DNA of 64,000 bases from FEN-1139 sp964396375. GTDB lineage: Bacteria > Myxococcota_A > Polyangia > Polyangiales > Polyangiaceae. Of the stretch, positions 42,406 to 50,383 are shown in pieces. Position numbers and translations under genes: made by a program. The stretch spans positions 71,851-135,850 of the forward strand of contig CAYNEY010000008.1 of the NCBI GenBank assembly GCA_964396375.1. Direction: 5' to 3'. The number at the start of each line of letters is the position of its first letter. The stretch's first letter is position 1. The notes below the pieces were generated by a model. The model was not told the DNA's origin, did not search any database, and saw only the letters and a program-made list of their open reading frames with translations.

Positions 42406-44466
42406 CTAGTAGGCGATCCACCCGAGCCAACGCGCGACCACCATGGCCGCGCATGCCTCTTTGTGGCTGATGCTCCTTCCCCCTTGGGCTGGCCTGGCCG
42501 AGACGATCTCGTCGAGGCACTCCGCCAGGGTCAACCCACGGGTGGCGAGCCGCTGCACCAGCAGTAGCGCCAGCGGCGCAGTGCCGCGCTCCCGCCGGCT
42601 CGACATCGCGGGCGCGCGTTGCCCGAGGACCACCGGTGTGTCGTCGAGGGGTAAAAGTTCCCGTGGCTCGCCGTGCGACGCGACGAAGACACCCGCCATC
42701 ATCGGGCTCGCCAGATCGAGATCGAGCGGGAATTCCACATGGCTCGGAGCACAGCCTTGATAGAAGGTCACTTGCCCCTCGGCAAACTCACAGATCGCAG
42801 CCACGCGATCGCGCCCCAGGTCGCGGATGGCGCGAAACACGTCCACCGCATCAGCCATTCCCATCGCGACCAGAGTGTCTCCGAGTCGTCCCCCTGCCAC
42901 CCCAAGTCGCTCGAGTGCCGACTCGAGTTCCGTGCGCGTCAGCGCCCCTCTCCGGATCAGATACTCGCCGAGCAGCTCGTCGCGCTCGGACGCGGCTACG
43001 TGGAGCAGTCGGCCATCTTTGACGTAGATCTCCTTGCGCCGCCCGCTCTCGTTCTTGTCACTCCGCTCCACGAACAAGACGCCAGTGGTGAGCTGACTCC
43101 GGAGGCGCGCCAGCACCTCGAACATCGAGGTTCGCCCGAGCATGGTCCGATAATCTGGGACGCCGAGCGCATAGATGGGGCAGGTGGTGGCGCTGGTCGA
43201 GGGCAACAGATGCCGGGCCAAGAGTTCGACATCACGGATGGCACGGTACGGCTCCTCAGCAGACAAGGAGACCTCATCACTCGCGCCCAGCTCTCCAATC
43301 GCGATCATCTCGACCAGGCGCGGAAAACCGACCAACCCAAGCTCGACGCCCGAGGCGTAGCGGACCCTAGCCTCGAGCTTGGCGTGAACCATCTCGGTGG
43401 CAACCACACCATTTTGCCCTGTGTCAGGGGGTGAAGCCGAGGACTGGGCCAAGCGCACGGCACGCATTTTCTCCACCGAATCGCGGATCTTGCCGCGCAG
43501 GCGGCGTGCCAACTGCGCCGAGTCCGCCGCCCAGGTCACCCAGCTTCGCAGCATGTCATCGAGCGCCTCGAGCGACTCCGTCTGTTCGGCGACCAGCGCC
43601 GCGGAGAACTCCCCAGCAGATTGGTACCGACCCGCCGGATCCTGGGCCAGCGCCCTCGTGCAAAGCTGGTAAAGGGCGGGGCTGAGTTCGCGCTGATGAC
43701 GGTTCAGAGGTTCCATGTTGCCATCGCGGATCGCCAACAGAACCGCGAGTTGTCCACTGCCGGGAAACACCCGTTCGCCAATCAGCATCTCCCCGAAAAT
43801 GACTCCGAGCGCGAAGAGATCGGCACGGTGGTCAAAGGGCTCCCCTGCGATCTGCTCCGGCGCCAGATATCCAAACTTACCCTTGAGTCCCGGGTGGTTC
43901 GGCGCGTTCTTGGCGCGTGGGGTCATAACCCGCGCAATCCCGAAATCTCCCAGCTTGATGGCTCCGTCGATCGAAAGATAGATGTTCGACGGGGTCACGT
44001 CGCGATGCACAATCTCGAGCGGGCGCCCTAGCTCGTCGGTGGCACTGTGAACCGCCTGGAGCGCCAGCGCGATCTCGCTCGCCAGATATAAGGCTAGACA
44101 CTGGGGGAGGCGCCGCTGCTCGGTCTCGGCACGGCGGAGCAGGCGATACAGATCGACACCTTCCACGTACTCCATCGCCAGATAGGCTTCGCCCGCCACC
44201 TCACCCGCTCCGTAGACCTGCACCACATTCTTGTGTCGGACCGCCTTATTTAGCTCGGCTTCGCGGGTCAACATGCGGAGCCCCTCCTGCTCGTCGCTGC
44301 GGCTCACCACGCGCTTGACCACGAAGTGGGGTGCGGGTCTGTCACCCTGACGGGGCCGCGCCAAATAGACCTCGGCCGTCCCTCCCACGGCTAGCCTTCT
44401 CTCGAGCCAGAAGGGTCCAAATGGGACGACTTGCTCCGCTTCCTGTTCCGAACCGTCGGCCGTCAC
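42406..44466 (-). CDS. Ser/Thr protein kinase with C-terminal DUF4388/PATAN-like domain
   Basis: 686 aa from GTG 44466 with GGAAAG a few nt before. Kinase domain (about 17-285): Gly-rich loop VGGTAEVYLA, Lys51 in VVKRV, HRDVTPSN (Asp156 catalytic), DFG at 174-176 and LAPEQ. No C-terminal PASTA repeats or membrane helix. After a middle segment without a clear fold, residues of about 450-560 resemble the DUF4388/PATAN type: MFEVLARLRSQLTTGVLFV, EIYVKDGRLLHVA, then GEYLIRRGALTRTELESAL. This domain occurs with signalling in myxobacteria. A palindrome and a -10-like CATAAT sit before the start. It is probably cytoplasmic. Confidence 0.88.
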   Translation of the reverse strand: MTADGSEQEAEQVVPFGPFWLERRLAVGGTAEVYLARPRQGDRPAPHFVVKRVVSRSDEQEGLRMLTREAELNKAVRHKNVVQVYGAGEVAGEAYLAMEYVEGVDLYRLLRRAETEQRRLPQCLALYLASEIALALQAVHSATDELGRPLEIVHRDVTPSNIYLSIDGAIKLGDFGIARVMTPRAKNAPNHPGLKGKFGYLAPEQIAGEPFDHRADLFALGVIFGEMLIGERVFPGSGQLAVLLAIRDGNMEPLNRHQRELSPALYQLCTRALAQDPAGRYQSAGEFSAALVAEQTESLEALDDMLRSWVTWAADSAQLARRLRGKIRDSVEKMRAVRLAQSSASPPDTGQNGVVATEMVHAKLEARVRYASGVELGLVGFPRLVEMIAIGELGASDEVSLSAEEPYRAIRDVELLARHLLPSTSATTCPIYALGVPDYRTMLGRTSMFEVLARLRSQLTTGVLFVERSDKNESGRRKEIYVKDGRLLHVAASERDELLGEYLIRRGALTRTELESALERLGVAGGRLGDTLVAMGMADAVDVFRAIRDLGRDRVAAICEFAEGQVTFYQGCAPSHVEFPLDLDLASPMMAGVFVASHGEPRELLPLDDTPVVLGQRAPAMSSRRERGTAPLALLLVQRLATRGLTLAECLDEIVSARPAQGGRSISHKEACAAMVVARWLGWIAY

Positions 44467-44474
44467 AGCTTTCC

Positions 44475-44498
44475 ATTATGGCGGATCGTACGATCCGC
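44475..44498 (-). promoter_or_regulatory. 18-bp perfect palindrome and -10-like box upstream of the kinase gene
   Basis: GCGGATCGTACGATCCGC at 44481-44498 is a perfect inverted repeat. It is directly followed, in the direction of the kinase, by CATAAT (44480-44475), 8 nt before the GTG at 44466. A dimeric repressor bound here would block the promoter. The identity of the regulator is unknown; it is not adjacent. The -10 leaves almost no leader, so it could also be a leaderless start. Confidence 0.45.
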
Positions 44499-44594
44499 GC
44501 TCACGATCCGAACGACCGCCGCACTCATCGGTGAAGGACCAAGGTGATTCGACCGAGCACCGGTTCGCTGTTGTCGATTGTTCCGCCCAGCCGG

Positions 44595-46052
44595 TCACGG
44601 TGCAAAGGGGAGGATGGTCTTCAGATCTTCGTCGTTGAACCGGAGCTGCATCCCCAGGAAGTAGTCGCGGCGATCCGAACTCAGGATGTCGTCGGCGCCA
44701 CCAAGCAGCCAGATCCGGCGGATGAACTCGTAACCCACCGAAAGCCGCCACCGCGGGAGCACGACCTCCCCAAAGCCGAACAAATCCTGCTCCACCTCCA
44801 GCCGATCGTCGAGCAAGGTAAGGTCGAGCCCTACACCCCCCGTCGACTCCTTCAGGCCGAATCTCCCTGTGAAGGGGCCGAAGCGCTGCGCGAACTGCAG
44901 CGAGAAGCGCAGGCTATTGCGGGTAATGGTGCGGCGCTCGAAGTACGAGGGTGGGTCGTTCGGGTTGGTGGTCTCGACCGCGATTTGCTCGTGCGTGGTC
45001 AACCCCTTCGGGTCGTTCACCATCTCGATCAGGTAGTACTTGTCCTCGCGAGGCTGGAGCTTCAGCTTCACGTAGCTCTTTACGGTACTCGCGAGGAACT
45101 GGTAGTCGGTGCGGAGAGAAACCTCGGTTTGCAGCCTGTTGAGACCGCCTACGAAGTCGCCAACCGTCTCAGTCACACCCTCGACTTCATCGATCAGCTT
45201 CTCGTCCTTCGACAAGCGCCCAAGTGTGCCCTCCCCACGCTCCAAGCGACCTGAAACGGTCTCCAGGTTTTCGAGGGTCTTCTCCAAGCTGGTGCTGGCC
45301 CGGTTGACCTTATCGATGATCTGCCGCACCTCCCCCGCGGCCCCCTCACCCCCCTTGGCCTCTTTGACCATCTCGCGCACATCCGCCGTGATGTCCTCGA
45401 CGTTGCGCAGGATCTGCGCGATCTCCGGTTCACCGTTGCGCGTGATCCGCTCCACCTGGATCAACGTATTGTGGATTGCCGAGCGGTTCTCGCGCACGGC
45501 CTGATCGAGGGCGCCGGTGACCTGGGCCAGGTTGTGCAGGGTATCCTTGAGATTCTCCTTGCCCTCTTCCGTCCCGACTGACTCAGCCAGTGCTTTTGAA
45601 ACCCGGCCGATGTCCTCGGAGATGATCGCGAGGTTTTTCATCAGCGCGTCGGTGGTCACCCCCTCCACCACCACCGGGATCCGGTCGCCGTTCTTGAGCT
45701 GCTTTCGACCTTCCGTGCCGGGCGCAACACTCAGAAAGTACTCCCCGAGCAAGCTCGAGGTCACCTTCGAGACCGAAGAGTCCTCATGCAGGGGGACGTC
45801 TCCCCGCATCCGAATATCCACCCGGGCACGTCCCCGCTCGAGCCGCACCCCTTCGATGGAGCCGACCGGGATCCCCGCCACCCGCACCTGGGAGTGCTTG
45901 GCGATCCCCACTGCATCATCGAACAGCGCGTAGACGACGTAGCCGTCCTTGCTGCTCACGCCCTTGTCGACAAAGCGGATCATCACGATTCCCGCGGCCA
46001 GGGTGGCCACAGCGAAGAATCCGACCTTGGCCGCAGTGGTGATCTTCCCCAT
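44595..46052 (-). CDS. MCE (MlaD-type) protein with coiled-coil and beta-barrel-like C-terminus
   Basis: About 485 aa. One N-terminal membrane helix (AAKVGFFAVATLAAGIVMIRF) is followed by an MCE domain (about 35-125: YVVYALFDDAVGIAKHSQVRVAGIPVGSIEGVRL, then LLGEYFLSVAPG). Long alpha-helical segments with few prolines (about 140-315) look like coiled coil. The C-terminal ~150 residues are rich in alternating hydrophobic strands (YQFLASTVKSYVKLKLQP, NSLRFSLQFAQRF, RRDYFLGMQLRF), as in an outer-membrane barrel. MCE proteins move lipids between membranes. No MlaE/MlaF-like permease or ATPase gene is adjacent. ATG 46052 begins the membrane helix; the frame is open further upstream. Confidence 0.78.
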   Translation of the reverse strand: MGKITTAAKVGFFAVATLAAGIVMIRFVDKGVSSKDGYVVYALFDDAVGIAKHSQVRVAGIPVGSIEGVRLERGRARVDIRMRGDVPLHEDSSVSKVTSSLLGEYFLSVAPGTEGRKQLKNGDRIPVVVEGVTTDALMKNLAIISEDIGRVSKALAESVGTEEGKENLKDTLHNLAQVTGALDQAVRENRSAIHNTLIQVERITRNGEPEIAQILRNVEDITADVREMVKEAKGGEGAAGEVRQIIDKVNRASTSLEKTLENLETVSGRLERGEGTLGRLSKDEKLIDEVEGVTETVGDFVGGLNRLQTEVSLRTDYQFLASTVKSYVKLKLQPREDKYYLIEMVNDPKGLTTHEQIAVETTNPNDPPSYFERRTITRNSLRFSLQFAQRFGPFTGRFGLKESTGGVGLDLTLLDDRLEVEQDLFGFGEVVLPRWRLSVGYEFIRRIWLLGGADDILSSDRRDYFLGMQLRFNDEDLKTILPFAP

Positions 46053-46172
46053 CGACGGTTCGGGCCAACCTATACCAAGAACCGCCTGAGGGTCGAGTCC
46101 CCGAGTGCGGCCGGGTGACTGAATCACCTTACCCTTGCTGCTGCTCGTGGCATTCTGCAAGGATCGCGGGTG

Positions 46173-47426
46173 ATGAACCGAGTCGTCGTCTCCGGACTGT
46201 TCGTGGTCCTCTGCGCCTGCGGCGAGAAGCCCGAGGCTTCCCACCCGTCAACACCAGCAACGACCACGCCGAGGCCGGTCGCAAGCGGCCCGTCGCTCAC
46301 GTGGGAGAAGGAGACGCTCTCGCCGGCGTTTCTCGAGAACGGGGACGCCGACCTCCCGCAGAAACTCGCGTCGGCTTGCCCCAAGCCCGAGCGCAGCCTC
46401 ACTCGCGCCGCGGCGTGGTTGGCGGCCTTTCCGGAGGACGATCCCAGCGTCGAGGCCGATCGCCTCAGCTTCGCGATCCGCGCTTCCGGCGGGGCCTTCG
46501 TCGCCACACGGCTGTGGTCGGTGCGTTGGCAGGGCCAGATGACCGAGCCTGGCTCCCTGCTCGAGGACCTGCGCGCGGCCCTCGAGGCAGAGCGGCCCGC
46601 AGTGGGCCTGGCCTGCGGGGTGGGCTGGTTCGAAACCCCAACCGAAGGGCGTTTGGTGGCGCTGTCGGCACCGTTGCTGGTCACCATGTCCCGGCCCATT
46701 CCGACCCGGGTCCGAACCGGGCAGTGGCTCGAGTTCGAGGCGGTATCGCGACTTGACATTTCGGATGCGAGCGTTCTCTTGCAGGGGCCTTCAGGGGCTG
46801 CCATCAATATTCCAACATCGCTGAAAGATAACCGCGTGCTTGCCCGTTTCCCCGCGCGCTCCGAGGGTGCCTGGACCCTGCAGCTCATGGGGGCCACAGA
46901 CTCTGGCCCACGCCCTCTGCTCGCGGCCGAATTCCATGTGGACAGGGAGCCACCTCCCCAGTTCGTCCAAAGCCGAGTGCCGGGCGAAGGTGCCGAGATG
47001 GGCCTCACCGATCCGCTAGAGGCTTTGACGGCGATCGTGAACGCGATGCGCCGAGAGCTCGGACGCCCTCCCCTGGAGCGCCGATCCGAGCTGGACGCGG
47101 TCGCCCAGGCCCATGCCGAGGTGATGCTGAATCGGGGAGAGTTGGCTCACGAGGCGGGCGACGGCACCCCGGCTTCGAGGCTGGCGGGGGCCGGGATCGC
47201 GGCCCAGGCGAGCGGAGAGAACCTCGCCCGCGCCTCCGATCCGGTCCGGGTGCACCGGGCCCTCTGGGCCAGCCCATCCCACCGGGCCAATCTGGCAAAC
47301 CCGGAGTTCACCCGCTGGGGCCTTGGGCTGGTGCGGGACAAAAACGGCGATCTCTGGGTGTGCCAGGTCTTCGTTCGGCCGGGCCGTACCGCCTCAGAGC
47401 GTGCGAAGGGGTCGACGAAAGGCTAG
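46173..47426 (+). CDS. CAP/SCP-domain lipoprotein
   Basis: 417 aa. The leader MNRVVVSGLFVVLCACG has a lipobox-like LCAC. Residues of about 100-260 form an uncharacterised domain. The C-terminal ~130 residues are a CAP (SCP/PR-1) domain: AVAQAHAEVMLNRGELAHEA, then SGENLARASDPVRVHRALWASPSHRANLANPEFTRWGLGLV. The conserved His and Glu of the CAP cavity are visible in these motifs. Bacterial CAP proteins are secreted, some with protease- or lipid-binding roles. GTG and ATG occur at 46170 and 46173; AAGGA lies upstream at about 10 nt. It is the first gene of a pair with the OmpA gene. Confidence 0.85.
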   Translation: MNRVVVSGLFVVLCACGEKPEASHPSTPATTTPRPVASGPSLTWEKETLSPAFLENGDADLPQKLASACPKPERSLTRAAAWLAAFPEDDPSVEADRLSFAIRASGGAFVATRLWSVRWQGQMTEPGSLLEDLRAALEAERPAVGLACGVGWFETPTEGRLVALSAPLLVTMSRPIPTRVRTGQWLEFEAVSRLDISDASVLLQGPSGAAINIPTSLKDNRVLARFPARSEGAWTLQLMGATDSGPRPLLAAEFHVDREPPPQFVQSRVPGEGAEMGLTDPLEALTAIVNAMRRELGRPPLERRSELDAVAQAHAEVMLNRGELAHEAGDGTPASRLAGAGIAAQASGENLARASDPVRVHRALWASPSHRANLANPEFTRWGLGLVRDKNGDLWVCQVFVRPGRTASERAKGSTKG

Positions 47427-47509
47427 CGGTCGAGTTAGGGTGACGGCCGTCTTCTGCCCAGCCCGGGCAGTCCCGATCGACGATGCAATCTCAGGCCTCT
47501 GGAGGGCTC

Positions 47510-49222
47510 ATGCTCAGAATGAAGCGCGCACTGCCATTTGCGCTCACGCTCGCCGCCGTGTCCGTCGCCGCAAGCTCGGCCCAAGCGCAGCAGCGTCTCT
47601 TTTACATGGACCGCGCCCAGATCTCCGGCGCCCCCGACGACGGCTACATGGTCTGGCGGCCGCACCTGCACGAGAAGACCCGCTTCTACGCCATGGCAGC
47701 CCTTGGCTTCGTCTATGTGCCTTTGCACGCGGAGACCGTCACCAGCAACGTCACCGACGCAGAGAACATCGAAGATCCGGTCGAGAGCCAGACCATCACC
47801 TACCTCCATATCGGCACCCAGGTTCTGAACCGGTTCAGCGTCAATCTGGCCCTGCCGATCTCGCTTTACACGACGTATGGCGAGAACCCGACGGGTGAGG
47901 GGATCGAGTTCAACGCGGACGAGCGGATGGGCCTGCACGACCTGCGCCTGGATGGCCGCGTGAAGGCCTTCGAGAGCGAGGACAAGAGCAGCGCCTTTGG
48001 CCTCGGCACAGCCATCTTCCTCGACACCGGCAACAGCGATGGCGCGGTGGCTGGCGACAAGCAGACCACCGCCTATCTCTTCGCCTCCGGTGAGGTGGAT
48101 TTCGGCAAGTTCCTGCTCGCGGGCAACGTCGGCCCTCATTTCAGGCCTCGGCGCGGCATCGTGGACAGCGGGAGTGGACTCCGACGCTACAGCATGGGAG
48201 TCGGCAATGAGCTCCGCTGGGCCTTCGGCGCTTATGTGCCGCTGAAGGACGACAAGGTGCGCCTTGGGCTCGAACTCTGGGGCACCGCTGGCATCGAGAA
48301 CCTGGATGATGCCTACGACACCACCTTCGCCAAGAAGAACACGGATCTCGAGTGGATGGCGCAAGCCCGGCTCAAGCTCGACAAGACCGGACACTGGTGG
48401 GGCATGGGAGGGCTTGGCACGCGCCTCGGAACCGTGGGCTACGGCTCGCCCGATCTTCGCGTCCTCGCCTCCGTGGGCTACTGGTTCTCCATCAAAGAGG
48501 GCCGTCCCGAGACGGCAGCTCCACGCTACGAGCAAGTTGCGGACGTGGAGGAGAAGGAGAAGGACACCGACGGTGACGGCTATCCCGACGCGGTCGACAA
48601 GTGCCCGACCATCAAGGAAGACGGCCGCCCACCGGCGCCCTTCGACGGCTGCCCGGCAGACGCGGATCGCGACAACGACGGCATCCCCGACTCCCGAGAC
48701 GCGTGCCCCGAGGTCCCGGAAGACAAGGACGGCATCGCCGACACCGACGGTTGCCCAGAAGACGACGCGGACAACGACGGCATCGCCGACGGGCAAGACA
48801 AGTGCCCGAACGAACCTGGTCCCGCCTCGAAGCTCGCCGAGAAAAACGGGTGTCCTTCGCTCACTCGGTTCACCGAAGAGGGGGAGATCCAGCTGCTCGA
48901 GCCGATCCAGTTCGAGACCGGGAAATCCGTGATCAAGGCGGTCAGCTTCCCGATCCTCGACGAGGTGGTGGGCCTGATGCGCGCCCGAAAGGATATCAGG
49001 GTCGGGGTCTACGGCCATACCGACAGCGTGGGCGGCGACGCTTCGAACCTCACCCTGAGCAAGAACCGCGCGGCGGCTTGCGTGAAGTACCTGGTCGACA
49101 AGGGGATCGCCGCTTCACGGCTGGTGAGCGAAGGCTTCGGGGAAACCAAGCCCCTCGAGACCAACGACACCGCCGAGGGGCGCGCCAAGAATCGGCGCAC
49201 CGAGTTCAAGGTCGTCGACTGA
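47510..49222 (+). CDS. OmpA-family outer membrane protein with TSP3 repeats
   Basis: 570 aa. ATG 47510 with GGAGGG just upstream. Signal peptide ends AQAQQ at about 27. Residues of about 30-340 are a beta-barrel-like N-terminal region. Residues of about 345-450 carry Asp-rich thrombospondin type-3 calcium-binding repeats (DTDGDGYPDAVDKCP, DRDNDGIPDSRDACP, DADNDGIADGQDKCP). The C-terminal OmpA domain (DIRVGVYGHTDSVGG, then NRAAACVKYLVDKG and RRTEFKVVD) binds peptidoglycan. This is a widespread outer-membrane architecture in myxobacteria and relatives. A terminator-like hairpin follows at 49243. Confidence 0.92.
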   Translation: MLRMKRALPFALTLAAVSVAASSAQAQQRLFYMDRAQISGAPDDGYMVWRPHLHEKTRFYAMAALGFVYVPLHAETVTSNVTDAENIEDPVESQTITYLHIGTQVLNRFSVNLALPISLYTTYGENPTGEGIEFNADERMGLHDLRLDGRVKAFESEDKSSAFGLGTAIFLDTGNSDGAVAGDKQTTAYLFASGEVDFGKFLLAGNVGPHFRPRRGIVDSGSGLRRYSMGVGNELRWAFGAYVPLKDDKVRLGLELWGTAGIENLDDAYDTTFAKKNTDLEWMAQARLKLDKTGHWWGMGGLGTRLGTVGYGSPDLRVLASVGYWFSIKEGRPETAAPRYEQVADVEEKEKDTDGDGYPDAVDKCPTIKEDGRPPAPFDGCPADADRDNDGIPDSRDACPEVPEDKDGIADTDGCPEDDADNDGIADGQDKCPNEPGPASKLAEKNGCPSLTRFTEEGEIQLLEPIQFETGKSVIKAVSFPILDEVVGLMRARKDIRVGVYGHTDSVGGDASNLTLSKNRAAACVKYLVDKGIAASRLVSEGFGETKPLETNDTAEGRAKNRRTEFKVVD

Positions 49223-49242
49223 CGTCACACGATCGCCCGCTT

Positions 49243-49280
49243 CGAACGGCGCGCTCCTTCGGGAGGGCGCCGTTCGGCGT
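49243..49280 (+). terminator. Intrinsic terminator after the OmpA gene
   Basis: A long stem: CGAACGGCGC (49243-49252) with GCGCCGTTCG (49267-49276), plus inner CTCC/GGAG pairing and a TTCG loop (49258-49261), leaving one G-G mismatch. GCGTTTG follows; the T run is short. It lies between convergent genes and may serve both. Confidence 0.6.
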
Positions 49281-49397
49281 TTGTGGCTAAAAGAAGCTGT
49301 GACGAGCTTCAAAGGCAACGCCCACTCGCCCCACCGGCGTCGCGTCACTCCTGGAATTGGCCGCTGACCGGAACCGAGAGCGTATCCCTTCGGTACC

Positions 49398-50300
49398 TCA
49401 CTTCACGATGACCGGGACGAAGCAAGAGATATTGGTTTCGACGCGGAAGTTCGAGGCGGTGGTGTGGCGTTCGGCGTGGAAGATGTCCATCGAATACGTG
49501 TTGCCGGGGGAGATCCCGAGCTCCGCCGCCTGGGCGTCGAAATCGATGGTGCCGGCCGCAGCGCTGTGCATGCCGCCGAGATCGAGGGCCAGCCTCTTGT
49601 TGATGAAGATCCAAAGATCATCATCACCGCGGAAGGTGAACTTCTGCCTCGCCACATAGGTGAAGCTCAGATGAATCTCGGTGGTGAAGAGGAAGTTCTG
49701 GTTGATGTGCTCGGGCGGCGTTGCGCCCCAGCCTTCGCTCTGAGAGACCGGGAAGAACTCGGTCGTGTCGAAGACGAACACCCCTGAGCCGGAAGAGGTC
49801 TCGAGCAACTCCAGCTGCTTGTCGAAGCGATAATTCACCCCTTCAACATCTCGGTACCATTGGTCGAAGGTCGCCTGACTGGTGATCTCGGGCTCGGTGA
49901 CGCTCCAGTTGGCGCAGCCGGTGGGTGTTGGTTCATCCCAGGGGCACCCGGTGCTGCTCAAAAAGACCGGCTTCGAATCCGCGCCGAGCGTCGGGGAGAC
50001 CAGACCACGTCGCACGACGTCACCCGAGAAGGCCATTTCGAAATCGGGGTGGCTGACGTCGAAATCGCGAAAGGTGACCGGCACGATGTTGTCGCAATCC
50101 GGATCGTCGGTTGGCGTCACGTCCACCGTGACGGGGTCTCCATCCGGTGTCTCCGGCACGTAGGAGGTGGAGCCCCCCTGACCGGAGGAGACACCACCAT
50201 TGGACGCGCCCACCTGTCCGCCGGGTTCATCACCCCGCGCAGAACAGCCAAGGCTTGTTGCCGCCATCACCAGAGACATGCAAGGAAGAAGGATCTTCAT
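49398..50300 (-). CDS. Fibro-slime domain lipoprotein
   Basis: 300 aa from ATG 50300, with GAGG about 11 nt upstream. The lipobox is SLGC at 16-19. A Gly/Ser/Gln linker follows. The body is the fibro-slime domain: VTFRDFDVSHPDFE near the start, then the signature NQNFLFTTEIHLSFTYV, FTFRGDDDLWIFINKRLALDLGGMH and TYSMDIFHAERHTTASNFRVET at the end. The domain was first seen in slime-mould and myxobacterial surface proteins and is related to PA14, so carbohydrate binding is likely. It is read in the same direction as the neighbouring GH45-like lipoprotein gene, 83 nt downstream of that gene's end. Confidence 0.9.
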   Translation of the reverse strand: MKILLPCMSLVMAATSLGCSARGDEPGGQVGASNGGVSSGQGGSTSYVPETPDGDPVTVDVTPTDDPDCDNIVPVTFRDFDVSHPDFEMAFSGDVVRRGLVSPTLGADSKPVFLSSTGCPWDEPTPTGCANWSVTEPEITSQATFDQWYRDVEGVNYRFDKQLELLETSSGSGVFVFDTTEFFPVSQSEGWGATPPEHINQNFLFTTEIHLSFTYVARQKFTFRGDDDLWIFINKRLALDLGGMHSAAAGTIDFDAQAAELGISPGNTYSMDIFHAERHTTASNFRVETNISCFVPVIVK

Positions 50301-50383
50301 GAGATTGACCTCTACACCTACAAGATAGCATACGCGTCCAGGTCCGACGAACCCGGCAGCTTCCCGCAAATTTTTGGTCACCG

